A stretch of 64,000 nucleotides of DNA from Thelonectria olida (lineage: Eukaryota > Ascomycota > Sordariomycetes > Hypocreales > Nectriaceae). A program made the position numbers and the translations under genes. Under the pieces are notes generated by a model. It saw only the letters and a program-made list of their open reading frames with translations. It did no database searches and was not told the DNA's origin. Where the stretch lies: contig JAGPYM010000032.1 in the NCBI GenBank assembly GCA_020736575.1, forward strand, positions 62,001 to 126,000, given 5' to 3'. Positions 23,511-35,608 of the stretch are shown here, one piece after another (within the stretch, counting starts at the first letter, position 1; each line of letters opens with the position of its first letter).

Positions 23511-23957
23511 TCATGATATTTCGGTTGAGTCTTCGTCCAACCAAGCCAGAGCTTTCCGCGTCTCACATTCCCTTTCCCCACGCACGGGACTGACCCAAAT
23601 GCCGACGAAAGGATCCTCCGCCATGTGAAGCCAAGTCATAGGGCTTTGCAAGATGTTCATTGCAAATAACCCACGGTTTTCGCAAAATGGATATGAAGCA
23701 GCACGACACGCCGCCTCATGGTCCTTCATGAAAGGCTGTACTGCAGTCACAAACAGACCATACCAGTGGACTTGGATGATAGTGTCCTTGATCTTTCGTT
23801 TCCACTCTCAAATCCAAATAACTCCTCTGTCATATCACCATATGTCCCTCATGGAATCACATTGAAGCACCCGCCACTGGAGTCAATCCCTACCGGCTTA
23901 CGAAGTACGGAGATGCTGGCGCATGTGGCAGACATAGGTGGTCAAGTGTTCACTTAA
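23511..23957 (-). pseudogene. Coding-like gene fragment inside Helitron B
   Basis: On the minus strand, two protein-like blocks follow each other. The first contains FNVIPWGTYGDITEELFGF, the second FAMNILQSPMTWLHMAEDP and KALAWLDEDSTEIS, then TGA. They are separated by a frame change near 23750. No family is recognised. It may be a fragment captured by the Helitron, or the 5' part of the MYND gene interrupted by the terminus at 23242. Confidence 0.4.
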
Positions 23958-23969
23958 TAGTGGAGATAG

Positions 23970-24215
23970 ATGCGTTGAAATTGGCATGATCTGATAGCTA
24001 AGTGGCGGTTTTGGGCTCATCCTAATAATACAGTTCATCTCTAAACACTACGCGCGGTGGCCGCTTACTTCGGGCATATTTGCGCAGCTAAGCAGAAGTG
24101 CGAAGAATAGAGAATAAATGAGTTGAAATTGGCATCATCTGATAGTCGCCTTGCTGTGGCTGCTTACTTCGGGCATATACGTGCAGCTAAGCAGAAGTGT
24201 GAAGTGTAACCATCA
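23970..24215. repeat. Imperfect direct duplication inside Helitron B
   Basis: GTTGAAATTGGCAT occurs at 23974 and 24122. A block containing GCTTACTTCGGGCATAT and GCAGCTAAGCAGAAGTG occurs at about 24061 and 24162. The second copy is shorter by about 47 bp and differs at scattered positions. It lies in non-coding sequence. Confidence 0.75.
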
Positions 24216-25073
24216 CTTCAATTCACCGATCACAAGCCCAATGCATCATTTCACCTAACTCACTATACTCTGGGACATCCTCACTTCGAGATACGGGGTA
24301 GGTCTCTTCTCAGGAGCAAAACTGCAGCCATCTGTGCCGATTTCGTACGAATTGGTCTCAACCAATGCCGTGATGGGTCGGATTTCATCCGAATCATCAA
24401 ATTCTCAGGTGCTGGAATGAGGCTTTTAACTCAGTACTGGCAGAACGTCGCCGGTATTACTATTAGCTTGTGCTAGTATTTTTCTGCCCTATGAACATCT
24501 CTTCAAGTTATTTGGTTGTGTCCAGCTTCGAAAAGAGGTCCCACTCTGACCGGCCAGTTAGTATCATCACAGCTTCATTCATCGAATAGATTCGCGCATG
24601 GTGGGTCAGAATAAGCGGTAATAAGCGGCCCGCACCGGTCAGAACCATGTCAGATTTAGGGCTAGACTCTTCTAGATTGCTGCCGGCATTTCGGATTGAG
24701 GCTAGCGTTGCAACTGTGTGTTTTGAATGTTACCATGTGGCATAATTGAGTGGTTAGCTCGCTTTCACTGATGCGGCGTGTCAAGTTTGGATTGAGCATT
24801 ATGCTGACACCGCATGAGAAATGCCGACGAATACTCGAGGGCTAGAATCTAGGCTTCAGCCAGCCACTATCCACATGTTCTGCTGGCGGACTTTGCATTT
24901 CTGCTTAAGGACAGATTCGTCGTGATAGACTTATGGTGGAAGACAAGTATAAAGTCGAGCCATCCTCCTCCTCAATCTCCGGTCATCAGAGCACACAAAT
25001 CCTCAACAATCACTTCCTCAATTCACTTCCAAACCAACTATCACTCAATCTTCAACTTAATATCCATTTCATC
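24216..25073. other. Non-coding part of Helitron B, upstream of the MABP-like gene
   Basis: No gene is recognised. A CACA/TCAATC-rich leader precedes the start at 25074, typical of a fungal 5' untranslated region. Confidence 0.4.
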
Positions 25074-25688
25074 ATGTCTGGCACCAGCGACTACTCCGTC
25101 TTTGCCTCCTGGTTTGAGGCAAGTCTCTTGATCATCTCACCGAGGAAACTGACTGACGGTAACAGGTCATCTACACCGACGAGGACAACAAGCCTTCCGA
25201 CACCTTGAATGAGATCAACAACTCGTCTGCCGATATCAACAAGGGATTTGGTGGAAAGTAAGAAAAAATTGAGTGACCTTGGTTTCCTATCCTGACAAAA
25301 CCCTAGGTTTGTCTGGCTTCGCATCCACCGGGCTCCCAAGCCCTCAATGATGGTCAACCATTTCTGGACCGATATCCGCGACAGCCCCATCCCTGGACGC
25401 GATGATGACCTTGCCAAGGGCGCCGGCGGTGACTTCCGCTACCTGCAGTGGTCCAATGACATGGGGGTCAACCAGTAAGTGTCGTGGCACCTAATCAAAT
25501 ATTCTCGAGAGCTAACCTCGCAACATAGCTTTGTCACAGATCTCGCTCTGTGGCGAACCGGCAGCGAAGAATCCCGCCCCCCTGTCGGCTGGGACGGTAA
25601 GACTGACGACATCAACAAGGGTCGTGGCGGCGACTTCCTCTACCTTATCTGGAAGGTCCGCGAGTACACCGGCCCTAAGAGCCCTTAA
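25074..25688 (+). CDS. Small MABP-like beta-prism protein with a GC-AG intron
   Basis: Four exons, 25074-25118, 25166-25257, 25307-25474 and 25529-25688, giving 154 residues. The first intron uses a GCAAGT donor; reading through it destroys the frame, and removing it joins SWFE to VIYTDEDNK. Three internal repeats share the pattern ..D.N/AKG.GG.F..L.W: DINKGFGGKFVWLRIHR, DDLAKGAGGDFRYLQW and DDINKGRGGDFLYLIWK. The last two are each preceded by VNHF.TD. This is the signature of the MABP/beta-prism fold, found in membrane- or lipid-binding proteins including Mvb12-type ESCRT subunits and some pore-forming proteins. There is no signal peptide or transmembrane segment. It lies within element B, so it may be cargo. 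The fold call is inference from the repeats; the function is unknown. Confidence 0.75.
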
Positions 25689-26624
25689 GGACTTCCAAAA
25701 GTCTTGCACACGTCACGTAACCCTTTGAGGAGCATCTACTTGCCGCTTTGAACGGGAACTGGTTTGGGCGCTTGGGGTGGAACTCTCTTGTAAGCTAGTA
25801 CCGAAGGAATTACGATAGGAATAGCTCTGCATTGCAGCATTATTATCTCAACGACCACTCTTTTGAACTGTGAAATATGGCATCTTACAGGACATAAGCA
25901 TTCCGGATACTAAATTCATAATGTATAGAGCTTGTATAGAGCTTATATAGCTACTTCAAAGCACAACTGATTCCGAGTAAGAAAACTGAGCAATTATAAG
26001 CAAAGCTTAATGCATGCATGTATAGCCTTCTAATTACAATAGAGCATACATCCGATTAACCCTACAATAGCCCCCATGTCGACCTTTTCTACCTGACTTA
26101 TGCATTAGATTTGAAATACTTATGGCCTATCATATTTCAAGACGTACCTTTACAATCTTATTTTCAGTATCTATCCATTGTTATTACCAATAGATAATAA
26201 TAAAGCTGGCTGGCAAAAACAATCTTACTTTAATAAAGGCTAGCTATTAGAACCCCAGACTACAGATTTCTTCTTCGAGCCTCCAGCTATTGTCAGTTTA
26301 CTAGTGACAAAAGAACGAACTCTAGCTTAGGAGAGAATCCTATATATTTATCTCCATGAGTGCTAATAGTACGCCGAGTGACGGAAGGACATCGTCTTTT
26401 CATCCCCTTCACTGCATTAAATTGCTCACTGCCTCCATGTAAACATTCGATTATCCCCTCTCCATATGATCCTCCCACCCTGATAGGTAGGGTGGGGAAG
26501 AGAGAAGAGAAAGGTATATTGATGCCCAGTACGTGCACTGCAATTTTGGCCTCTCCGCTAGGGAAGGCGCCATTGCACCTTAGCCATCCGGATTAAATAG
26601 GCAGATTCAATCTCCGATATCAAG
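25689..26624. other. A+T-rich 3' part of Helitron B
   Basis: Downstream of the MABP-like gene the sequence is A+T-rich to about 26300, with no coding frame recognised, and then leads into the conserved right terminus. Confidence 0.5.
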
Positions 26625-26680
26625 CTTCGTTCCTCAAGGCTCTTTTTGCGCAAACCGCGACCGGTTTGCCTCTCCTGTAT
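26625..26680 (+). repeat. Right terminus of Helitron B: inverted repeat plus hairpin
   Basis: CTTCGTTCCTCAAGG (26625-26639) is the exact inverse of the left-terminal CCTTGAGGAACGAAG. It is followed by a T-run and a perfect hairpin, GCAAACCG-CGAC-CGGTTTGC (26650-26669), then CTCTCCTGTA. The same block recurs at 35896-35951. Because the repeat lies inside the hairpin at this end but at the very tip of the other end, the termini are asymmetric. Confidence 0.9.
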
Positions 26681-26872
26681 ATGCCTTGAGGAACGAAGAG
26701 ACGAAAGGACTCTGCCCCGCCCTCTCATCACCCCTCAAACTCCCGCTTCTGATTGGCTCCAAATAATTCAACATGGATCTTTAAACAGCCACACTGTGAT
26801 TGGTTACTGCCCTCCGCCCAGCTCTTTTTCGCCCCACCTTCCGACCAGTAAGCGCGTTCCCAGCCGCCCACA

Positions 26873-29800
26873 TCACGTCACCCAACGCAAAGCCTCCTGA
26901 ACGGTCATGTCGCTCAGTTCCTCCAGTCTCGCCTGCGCGGCAGTCATTTCTTCGGGGACCCTATTACCCACCAGGTCTCTCTCCCGCACCTTGGACACAA
27001 GCATGATGCCATCCAGCGTCCGGCAACGCGACAGCTGCACGTACAAGCTGTACGGGTCGCACTGCGAGGGGACGACGTGTCCATTGACATTTGTCGTCCT
27101 CGTCCCTCGCAACTCCAGCGCTATGCGCTCGAAGGTCCTGCTCTGCACCTTGTAGTCTGTACACGCAAAAGTTGCCGCACAGGGCAAACCTTTCCGACTG
27201 ACATCGTTCTGCTGCCACGGCCGTTTCCGCTGGCATTGTATCTTAATGCTCATGGGCGCCAACAGGATCGTGCCTTGCGGCATCCCGACGAAGTGGAAGT
27301 CTTTTGTCGTCTCCGACTCCAGAACTATCCCCGCCGGCGGCCCGAAGTGGACCGTCATGTCGGCCGAGAGTCGATGGCCCGGGTGCGCCTTGTCGAGGAT
27401 GACCTCCAGCCCCGTGTAAGTGGCGCCGTTGACCAGTTTTAGCCCCTGGTGTGTATTATGGTTCACGACGACCGGCATTCCCGGCACGAACATGAAGACG
27501 GCCGGTACCGGTATCGCGCTATCGTCGCCCTGGTTCAGGATCATGATGGCTTCTTCCTCCGTCGGCAGACCTTCCTTCCATTTGTGCTCAGATATGAAGA
27601 CTCGCATCATCGACCGTTGCTGAATCTGGAAGGACAAGGTCGCCTCCATGTTCAGGTTCCACCGATTCCTGTTCAGCGGCGTCACCACGGTGATGCCCGT
27701 CTCCCACGGAATCCGCCTGTCCTCCCGATAGCACCTTGAGTTGAGGAGGTCAAGATCCGTCCGGTCCTGCACGCCCAATCGGATTCGCTTCAACAGCCTC
27801 TGCAGTACCAGATCCCCAGCGGCGCGCATTTGTTCGTCCAGCATGACGACCGTCGTGAATTTCTTCCACAGCGCGTGCGCCTTATCATGCTGGTGCCGTT
27901 GCTCGGCCCTGAACGAGTTGTCTTCGTCCCATGACACGGCAACGCTGGGGAGCAGGATCGACCTCTCTTGGACTGGGCGGAACTGGTGGAAGTCTCCGCA
28001 AAAGAGAACGATGGGGATCCCCCCGAAATCTTGCTGTGATCCGCGGAGCCGGCAGAGCTGCTCGTTCACCGCGTGCAGCGTCCGCGCCCCGAGCATGCTC
28101 ACCTCATCAATGACTAGCAGGTCCTTGTCCTGCCAGTCCATTCGCGATTGCCCGTGGACGAATCTCTCCGCCTGTTTCGGCAGCCGGACGCCGTCTAAGC
28201 CTTTCGTCGTGTCCGCGCCTGTCCCCTGGTCCTTCGAGAACCCACATGCAGAGTGGATCGTGATGCCATTGAGGCGTGCTGCCGCCGTCCCTGAAGTCGC
28301 CGTGATCAGCAGGCGATTCGAAAGGCTCTTCTTAGCGAAAAGTTCGACAAGTGCCTCGATGACTCGCGACTTGCCGGTCCCACCTTCGCCGCCGACGAAC
28401 TGGCAGAGCTGACCGATGTCACCGTTCTCCCCACGATTTATCAGGTCGAGGTGGCGACATATTATCAGGAAAGCGATCGCCTGTCTCTTGTTCAATGTCA
28501 ATCGTGCTACCAGACCCTTGCCAGTCTCGAGGAAAGAGTTTGACGGGCCGAACTGGACTTCTACCCTCGGATCTGCCTTGTCTACCGTCTCTTCCAAGTC
28601 CGCCGCCGTCATTTGAATGTTCCCATCCCCGAAACCGGTGAGCACGCTCCGCGCCACTGCACTGCGATCAGTTCCATGGGCCGCCGCCATATTTTGTATG
28701 CCCTGGATCATTTTCACCCTCTCTTTGGAGGCACATATCTGCTGCGACTTTATGGCCTTGACCTGATCCTGCGGCGGTACTGCCGCCCCGGAAAACACCC
28801 GCCCTGGCGTGGTTATCCGTCTTTCACTCCGTTCGGGTGTTATGGTGGCCTGGAGCTCGGCCGTTGAGGATAACGCTGATTGCTGGAAGCGGCAGAGCTG
28901 CTGCATCATTGCTGTGAGCTCCCGCGATCCCGCCGTGATCTGGTTCGCACCGACCGCGCTTCTGACAACATCGATAAGACGCGTTGCGTTTCCAACGTTA
29001 TCGGACTGGTACGCCGATGCGGCCTCTTCATCCGCCTGACCTGCTCCCGCGTCCTCAACATGTGCACCCGCGGGGTCCCTGTCGCCGGATGAGGATGCCC
29101 ATTGCTTAGCGTCCCGTTTTGCGTCTTCGGCGGACCGCCGAAGCAGTTGCACGTTATCGACGAGGCATGAGATTCTAGGATGCAGCGCCTCTCGTGCCCG
29201 CGCCCATATCTCGTTGATGTCGTCTCGTCCTTCACCCAAGAAGGACTCCCACGGCACAAACAGGGCAAGGTGCTGCACGGCTGCTCTTCAGTAATGGGGT
29301 TAGTCTCTTCAAACCCTTTCGGTCGAGTCGTCCCCGGACATACCTACGATAGCACGACCCTTCGTCGTCTTGGTCAAAATCTTTGCTCAGATAGCCGTCA
29401 AGGCAGACGACGGCATGCTTTCCCGGCCGTCTCAGCACCTGCACCCATTGTCTTCCCGGCGTCCAATCGCTCTCGAACGGCACCTCTCCCCAGGCACCTG
29501 AGCTTTCGTCCTTGCTAACGCGTTTGAGCCTGACAAGTGAAACGTAGTCATATAGGCACAGACCTCGCAGCACATCTCCACGATGGTGATAAGCCTCAGC
29601 GAAGCTAATTCTCTGGCCTGCCTCGTCCACGACGATCGACTCGTCCACGGGAGCGTCCGCGACCGCTGTGCCGCTCTCCTGCCGGAGGTGTCGCCACCGT
29701 CGGAAGACGTGCCAGTAGAGCAGGGATACGTTCAGGTACGCCCAGGCGCTGCTGTTCGTGAACTCGCTCGGGTATCCTAGAAGATGGGCGACGACCTCAA

Positions 29801-32800
29801 CTTGCGATAGAGGCCGCTCGGTGAATACACGATTCGCCACTCTCATCAAGAACTGTCGCGTCCTGTTTTTGATACCGTCGTCGCCGACGGCAGCGTCGCC
29901 GCCAACATCCGCCCCATCGGTCCGCAATCCGCCTGCTGAGACGACAGGCAACAGTTCTGCGGCCGCAGCGACTCGCTTCCACGTCGGGTCCTCTACTTTG
30001 GTCGCGTAATTCGTGACATAATAGACGAGGGCCAAGGTCTTCCGCTGCGTCGCTATGAAGGAGATGTCGTGGTTGTGACGAAGCCCCACCGCAGTGGCCT
30101 TGTTCCACCGATTAACCATGTTGTGCGTCCTGCGAATCTGCAGCACGCCGTCTGGCGTGAATGCAGTTTTGTCGACCAATCTCCATGGCGCCTTGAACCG
30201 ACAGAGGTCGCCCTTCCGTGTCTTCTTTCCCAGGGAATACTTGACGCAGGTCGGACTGTGGGTATGAATCTGCGTTGCGCCGGCGCAGAAGTTGGCTTCC
30301 TCATCAAATGCGGCCGAGAACTGCTCGGTGTTGTCCAGCAGGGAGGAAATATCGGACGCCACCGACCGCTCCGCTTGCACGACGCAGAACCCTTCCTGGT
30401 CAAGATCCTACCTAGCATGTCAGTCTAGTCTCGTTTGCCCACCAGAAGTCCTGGATGGCCAACAGCACGCATTGAGCATTACCTCGGAGAAAACACTATC
30501 GACGTATTGGACGATGCGCTCACGATACGCCGCCTGATCCTCCCTATGGATGTCGGCAAGCATAGAGCTCAGATGCGCGTTTCCATGCAACCAGAGCAGC
30601 CCGTGAAGGTGAAGCGCCCCACGCTCATTGGTTTCCACAGCACCATAGTACTGGCTGATGCGCCCGAAAACCGACTCTTCTCCTACTTTCACGTAATGCT
30701 CGAAGAACAACGTCATCTCCCGGTGGAAGAATATAGCCGAACTCATAGGATCCGAGATAGACAACCGCATACGTTTAAACGACATGTCAAGGCTTTGCAG
30801 GAAAGCCTCCGCTGCCTCAGGATCGCGTGAGCGATACGCTGCCAGCCTGAGCTTTACTGGGTTCGTAATGTCGTTTGGGTTGATAGTGAACCAAATGACA
30901 GGCACGCCATAGCGAATAATGAGCGCCTGGATCTTGTGCCGCATGCTGAGACGGAGCTCTCTGGACATAGGCTGGCGGTAACCATATAGTGAAAGGCTTC
31001 TGAGAAGCTCTTTCACACCATCATCGGTAGTCTTACCTGAGCTCTCCAACTCTGCCCTAGCTGCCGCTAACCTGTCTGCAGTCAGCGACCGTACAATGCG
31101 CTCTACCTTGCGGAAATTCTTCCTTGCCACGCTCAGCATGCTGACACGCCGGTTCCTCGACCGCACGCCCATGTTGAACACGAGAAATGCGAAAATGTGG
31201 TGCGTCGCAAATCGGCCGCCATGACGCCGCAGCACAATGTCAGCCCAGGTCCGAAGGCTCATGTTCCGAGATGACAAGAGGTCTCGCGCCGCCGTACCGG
31301 TATCTGCTACACTCATGTTGGCCCCTCTTCTCGCCTCCAAGGCGGCTTCTTCAACTAATCGTGGCCCCCCGACGCCGAAAGGTAATAGCGTGGGAAACGT
31401 CTTCGCGAAGAACGAGGCATCAAACGTGTCGGCGAATTCGTCCCCGCGAGAAACGTGAATATACGGCTCAGAGTCCACAACAGGCCCCTGCCACCTTTCA
31501 GCCGAGGATCCAACCCATGTTCTCGGGCCCATATGGCTGGTCCCGGCAACTTCGCCGACAGCGTCGCAAGCAAACCGCAATTTCTCGACGTCCGCTACAT
31601 CCGGCGGCCCGTCCAGCGGAAACATTCCAGAAGAGGTGACCTCATTGATCGGTTTCGTGACCTGGTCAGCCTCAGCTCCACCTTCACAGCGAGACTCGCT
31701 TCCCTCGTTCGTTATTGGTCCTCCAGTCTGGCATGTTGGCGCTCCTTCTCCCTGATTGAGAAGAGCGAGGATTTCCTCGATCTCCACCGAATCCTCATCG
31801 TCCATGGCGCGCTCCGTGGGCGGCACGACTTGCGCCGTTCGTGTCTTTTCCCACGCCGACGGCTCGTTCCGCTCCATGCGATCGTACACCAACGACGGCA
31901 CCCCATGCGGCGGGGCTCCCCAACTCTCCATCTCCGCCGCGTCGATCTCGATCTCAGCATAGTGTGGATTGTTCTTCTTCAGCCAGACAAGGGCCCTCTC
32001 AACGACTCGCCGCCTCACCGATAGGAGCCTTGAAAGATCGCTCGGTCCCGGCTTCTCTGCGCCCTGCCACGAGACGTGGATGTCGTCCATGACTTGCAAA
32101 AGCGGATGGGGGAGCACTTTCGTGGCCAGCTCCTGCACGTTGTTCGGGAACACCGTGATATGGCCTTTAACGTGCCTTGGATACCTCAGAGTCTGCCTTT
32201 GGCCACCCGGAATGCTGTACCTTGTGACAAATCCATAACACGAATTCAGCGCGATGAGCTTCTCTTCGACTAGTGTGAGGCCCTTGAGCTCGTCGGGAAA
32301 CATGTGCTCACAGCCAAGGCGGTTATGAAGTTGGGCCGCTGGCGACAGGCCATCCCGCCTCAAGCAACGCATACACTCCGCACAGCCTAAGACAGGTTCT
32401 CCCACGGGAAAGCAACTTCGACATGAAAATGGCGAGCGGCCGCCCTTTTCGACGCAGCTCGACATCCATCGGTCCCACGTCACCTCTCTCAACTCTTTTT
32501 TCGTGCACTTACGGTAGCACAACATGCAGGTCCGTATCGGCAAGGTGCTCGCATCGTGGAAGGCCTGGTAAAAATCTCGCACGGTCGACACCTTTCGCTC
32601 GTGCGGTACGGGCGAACACCACGTCTGCTCGTTGGACAGTCTCTCCTTCACAGCAAATTCCTCCTCCAATAAGCGCAACACGCTCGCCAGGTCTTCGGCC
32701 TGCAACTCCCGTCTTCTCTGCCTTCGGGTCCCAGCTCGGATCTGTTTCCTCGGAGGCTCGTCTCGGCTAGAATGGCGATTTCTCTTTCCGCGCCGCCTCA

Positions 32801-33470
32801 GCAAAAGTTGCCCGTCTAAGTGCGCACTTTCTGCTGCATCCTTCGTCTCTTTCGGCTGTATAGGCCGCATGAACTGTGGACCGACGTCTTCATGCCGATG
32901 CCTTAGCTTGGTCAACTGTCTTCCCGGTCGGCGCTCCCCTGGAGCAACCGCCACCACAATCTCCTCATCATCTCCATCTCGCCTCTCCTTGGGCAAAAAG
33001 TGTCGATGAAAGAGCGGAGGACCAGAATCCGCAGACCTCTCCCCAGCGTCACCCGGATCAGTGCTTCTCCGTTCATCAGCCTCTTGGCACTCTGTCTCCC
33101 TGGGTCGGATAGGGCGAAATAGAAGCGGTGAGTTGGCCACACTCCCATATCGTGGTGTATTCATCAACCTTCCAGCCTGCCGCCTCCGTCCCTTCACCGT
33201 CCCGCTGGCCCTTTCGAACTCTCTGGATCGATTAGGTGAGCTCTCACCAGCATCTCCTGCGCCTGCAGTTCTCTCTTCGCAAACGTCTTCTTCCTGCGTC
33301 ACCCTGGGCAGAATTGGCCGAAATAGGGCTTGCATGTTGCGCGAACCCGAAATCACCGCATCCTGCTGATTGCGAACGTCCGAGTGACAGAGCTGCTCGG
33401 GCACGGCCTGGGTTTCCTCGCCGTTGCCATCCATTGAACCTTTGTTTGACAAGGAGACTTCCTGTGCCAT
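26873..33470 (-). CDS. Helitron Rep-helicase (RepHel), copy C
   Basis: Three exons, 33470-30483, 30407-29344 and 29285-26873, giving 2154 residues with no visible break. The domain order is as in copy A: PKE-motif N-terminus, Cys-rich CMLCYRK...CAECMRCL region, FPTLLPFGVGG and WFTINPNDITNP, Rep motif ALHLHGLLWLHG, two-tyrosine YYVTNYATK, then the Pif1-type helicase with GGEGGTGKS and DLLVIDEVSML. In this copy, the HUH motif is H-L-H rather than H-V-H, a conservative change. The protein is about 235 residues shorter than copy A, mostly because the N-terminal motif array is shorter, and ends WVT rather than running into a tandem repeat. The intact frame in both copies suggests recent activity. 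Confidence 0.92.
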
Positions 33471-34136
33471 ACATAACCCCGGATCTAGCCCTCTTTGCTT
33501 CTATACCAGGCTACTCAACACCAAGCTACTCAACGCCAAAACCTCTTCTCCGACTTTTCCATCTCCTTTCCTCATATTTACTGCATTTCACCCGGCAGCT
33601 GCATTCCTTACCCCGCTCCTCTAGCATCATAGACCTCTCTCCTACCGACCATGCAGCTTTTCTAAATCCGTCCAACGTTGAGACTACTGATGCAACCGTT
33701 CCCACACGCAACTATCTAGCCCGCAATTCCTAAATCAAATAAGTAGGGGTAACCCTGCATACCTCGCATCTGTAAAATCGTATTTCTCTCACTTCTCTCG
33801 TAACCAGTTTCCCCTTACTGGTGGCAGCAACTGACCGGCGCTTTATGAGCTCATCTCAACATCACACTGCATGAACTCTCGCTGCATACCCTCTCCCTGT
33901 GGCTGCACCTCTGCAACTGGTCTCCCGAAGCCATGATGTTACGGGAGGGCAACTACCTTAGCACAGACCTGCCTAACTTTCTACTTAAAAAGCACCAGCA
34001 GCTGAAGGACAACTCCCTCATTTCCCCTATATTTAAGTCCGCCCCCGACCCGCCCCGTGCCGTTCATACAATGGGTTCTCCTCCTACAGACAAGCACACT
34101 ACACACAACAGGTCAGTCACCCTACTAGCTTACAAG
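33471..34136. promoter_or_regulatory. Shared divergent promoter region, element C
   Basis: 666 bp between the Rep-helicase and accessory starts. It is highly similar to the 636 bp region of element A, including a CTATATTTAAGTCCGCCC block near 34027. Conservation of a non-coding spacer at about the level of the genes suggests a functional bidirectional promoter, or simply copy age. Confidence 0.45.
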
Positions 34137-35608
34137 ATGTCTGCTTCCGTTTCCGTTTTCACAAGCAGTGGCCCTCTCTCTCCTCGTAAACCACTCGAAA
34201 CCCAAAAGAACACTGGCGGTGATATGTCCATGGTCTTCTTCGTCCAACCAGACTGTCCATCGAGATTTGCCTATCCCGACAAGCATCGCATCAAAGGCCT
34301 CAACGCAGAGACCATCGCCAAAGTCTACTTACCCCTGCCGTCATGGATAATGGCCACAGAGTACATCACCCTTCGTGCTGACCCTGACAACTCCTACCCT
34401 TGCATCTTCTTCAGCCTGAATTTATCTATCTACAACCAACAAATCGATCCATCCGATTGGGCAGATGGGTGGTTCCTCATGAACGGTCGCGTTCATCCTT
34501 ATGCTTTGACTTGGGAAATCGAACAGGACGATGGCTCTGAGTCTGAACGGAATGGCTTTGTGGAATATACCATTCCGGCTCTGATCGTCCGCGACCAAAG
34601 CTACCAGCCGTATGTGCATTCCGCCCACGCCCTAGTACAACCCCATCTGACCTATATTTGAGAATAACACCACGGAACTTCTCCACAATCAATTGTTTTC
34701 CTGTCATATCTCCCGTCGTCAGCTTCGCCGGCCCAATCGTCGGCTGCGGTCGCACCCTGCTGCAGCAAGAATCCAAACACACCCTAGGAGAGATCCAGCT
34801 GAAATGCTGCGGTTTCGTCCAGTTATCCACCTTCGTCGCACCAGGAACTTCGGATAAGCCACCGTACAAGGGCTTTCACCCATTCCTAGTCTTCGTCATA
34901 TTTCCAATTCATGCGAATCCCTGGGCATCCCTGTGCAAGAAGATGACGGACAGACTAGACACCCAGTTCCAGCCCAAAGCTCTGTTCACCTGCACAGGAA
35001 AGGTCGCTGGCTTACTTGACCACCACATGATGGTTCACCCGCCAGATCTGGAGCGGGACTACGTCTTCATCGTCGTACCAGACACATGGACTTTCCTTGA
35101 CAGAGCAATGGCCACATCAGCCTCTTCAGGACCATCGCTAAGTACACCGTCAAAGTGCCGTTCTTGTGGCCCCCTTCCCTTCAGCGAAGCCAAGGCCATG
35201 TTCACCTCTCCACCAAAGCGTACATTGCACCAACCTATTCCCCCTCAGGCGGCTCCTGCCCACGCTTCAGCCCCGCGGCCCCCGCCGACTACGCCACCAA
35301 CAAGACTGGGAAACCCTGATATCGACCACACGCCTACAAAGAAACCACGCCTAACACAGGACTCCTCGAGCGACATGCGACCCTCGGACAGCACTGACTC
35401 CCTACAATCACGCACGGCCTCGGCTGTTGCGCAGGACGATTTTGAAGAGGCACCACCAGGCACCGTGATGACTTCCAACAGACAACCACACCCGACAACT
35501 TCAGATGATACACGCACCCTTGATTCAATCGCCGCTTTCCCTTTGGATTCCTCCACCCGGCCGCACCGTACTCGTCACCCTTCCAAAAAGTCTCAAGGAC
35601 TAGACTAG
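34137..35608 (+). CDS. Helitron-associated accessory protein, copy C (intact)
   Basis: Exons 34137-34609 and 34723-35608, 452 residues. The intron has a GTATGT donor and GTCAG acceptor at exactly the place used in copy A. The start MSASV is chosen because copy A begins there and the upstream open frame is not shared. The conserved core covers about residues 25-320. The C-terminal third is Ser/Thr/Pro-rich and carries basic clusters HTPTKKPRL and RPHRTRHPSKK, plausible nuclear-localisation signals, plus a CRSCG pair absent from copy A. No transmembrane segment is seen. The core (CTGKVAGLL...DYVFIVVPDTWTF) is reminiscent of beta-barrel single-strand-binding domains, but that is a guess. Its placement beside Rep-helicase in both elements points to a role in transposition or its regulation. 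Confidence 0.75.

Larger units (their letters stand above)
23242..26680 (+). mobile_element. Helitron B (non-autonomous, carries cargo)
   Basis: It starts with the shared left terminus (GCCTTGAGG at 23242) and ends with the shared right terminus: inverted repeat at 26625-26639, hairpin at 26650-26669, then CTCTCCTGTA. Length is about 3.4 kb, with no Rep-helicase. The first ~250 bp resemble the C+T-rich starts of A and C in style. It holds a coding-like minus-strand fragment and an intact MABP-like gene. Its right end directly abuts the left end of element C. An alternative reading is that this right end belonged to A and only a solo left end lies at 23242. Confidence 0.6.

Noticed and set aside
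33933..34136. N-terminal extension of the copy C accessory protein
   Set aside because: The upstream in-frame ATG at 33933 is not matched by an open frame in copy A; both copies share the MSASV start.
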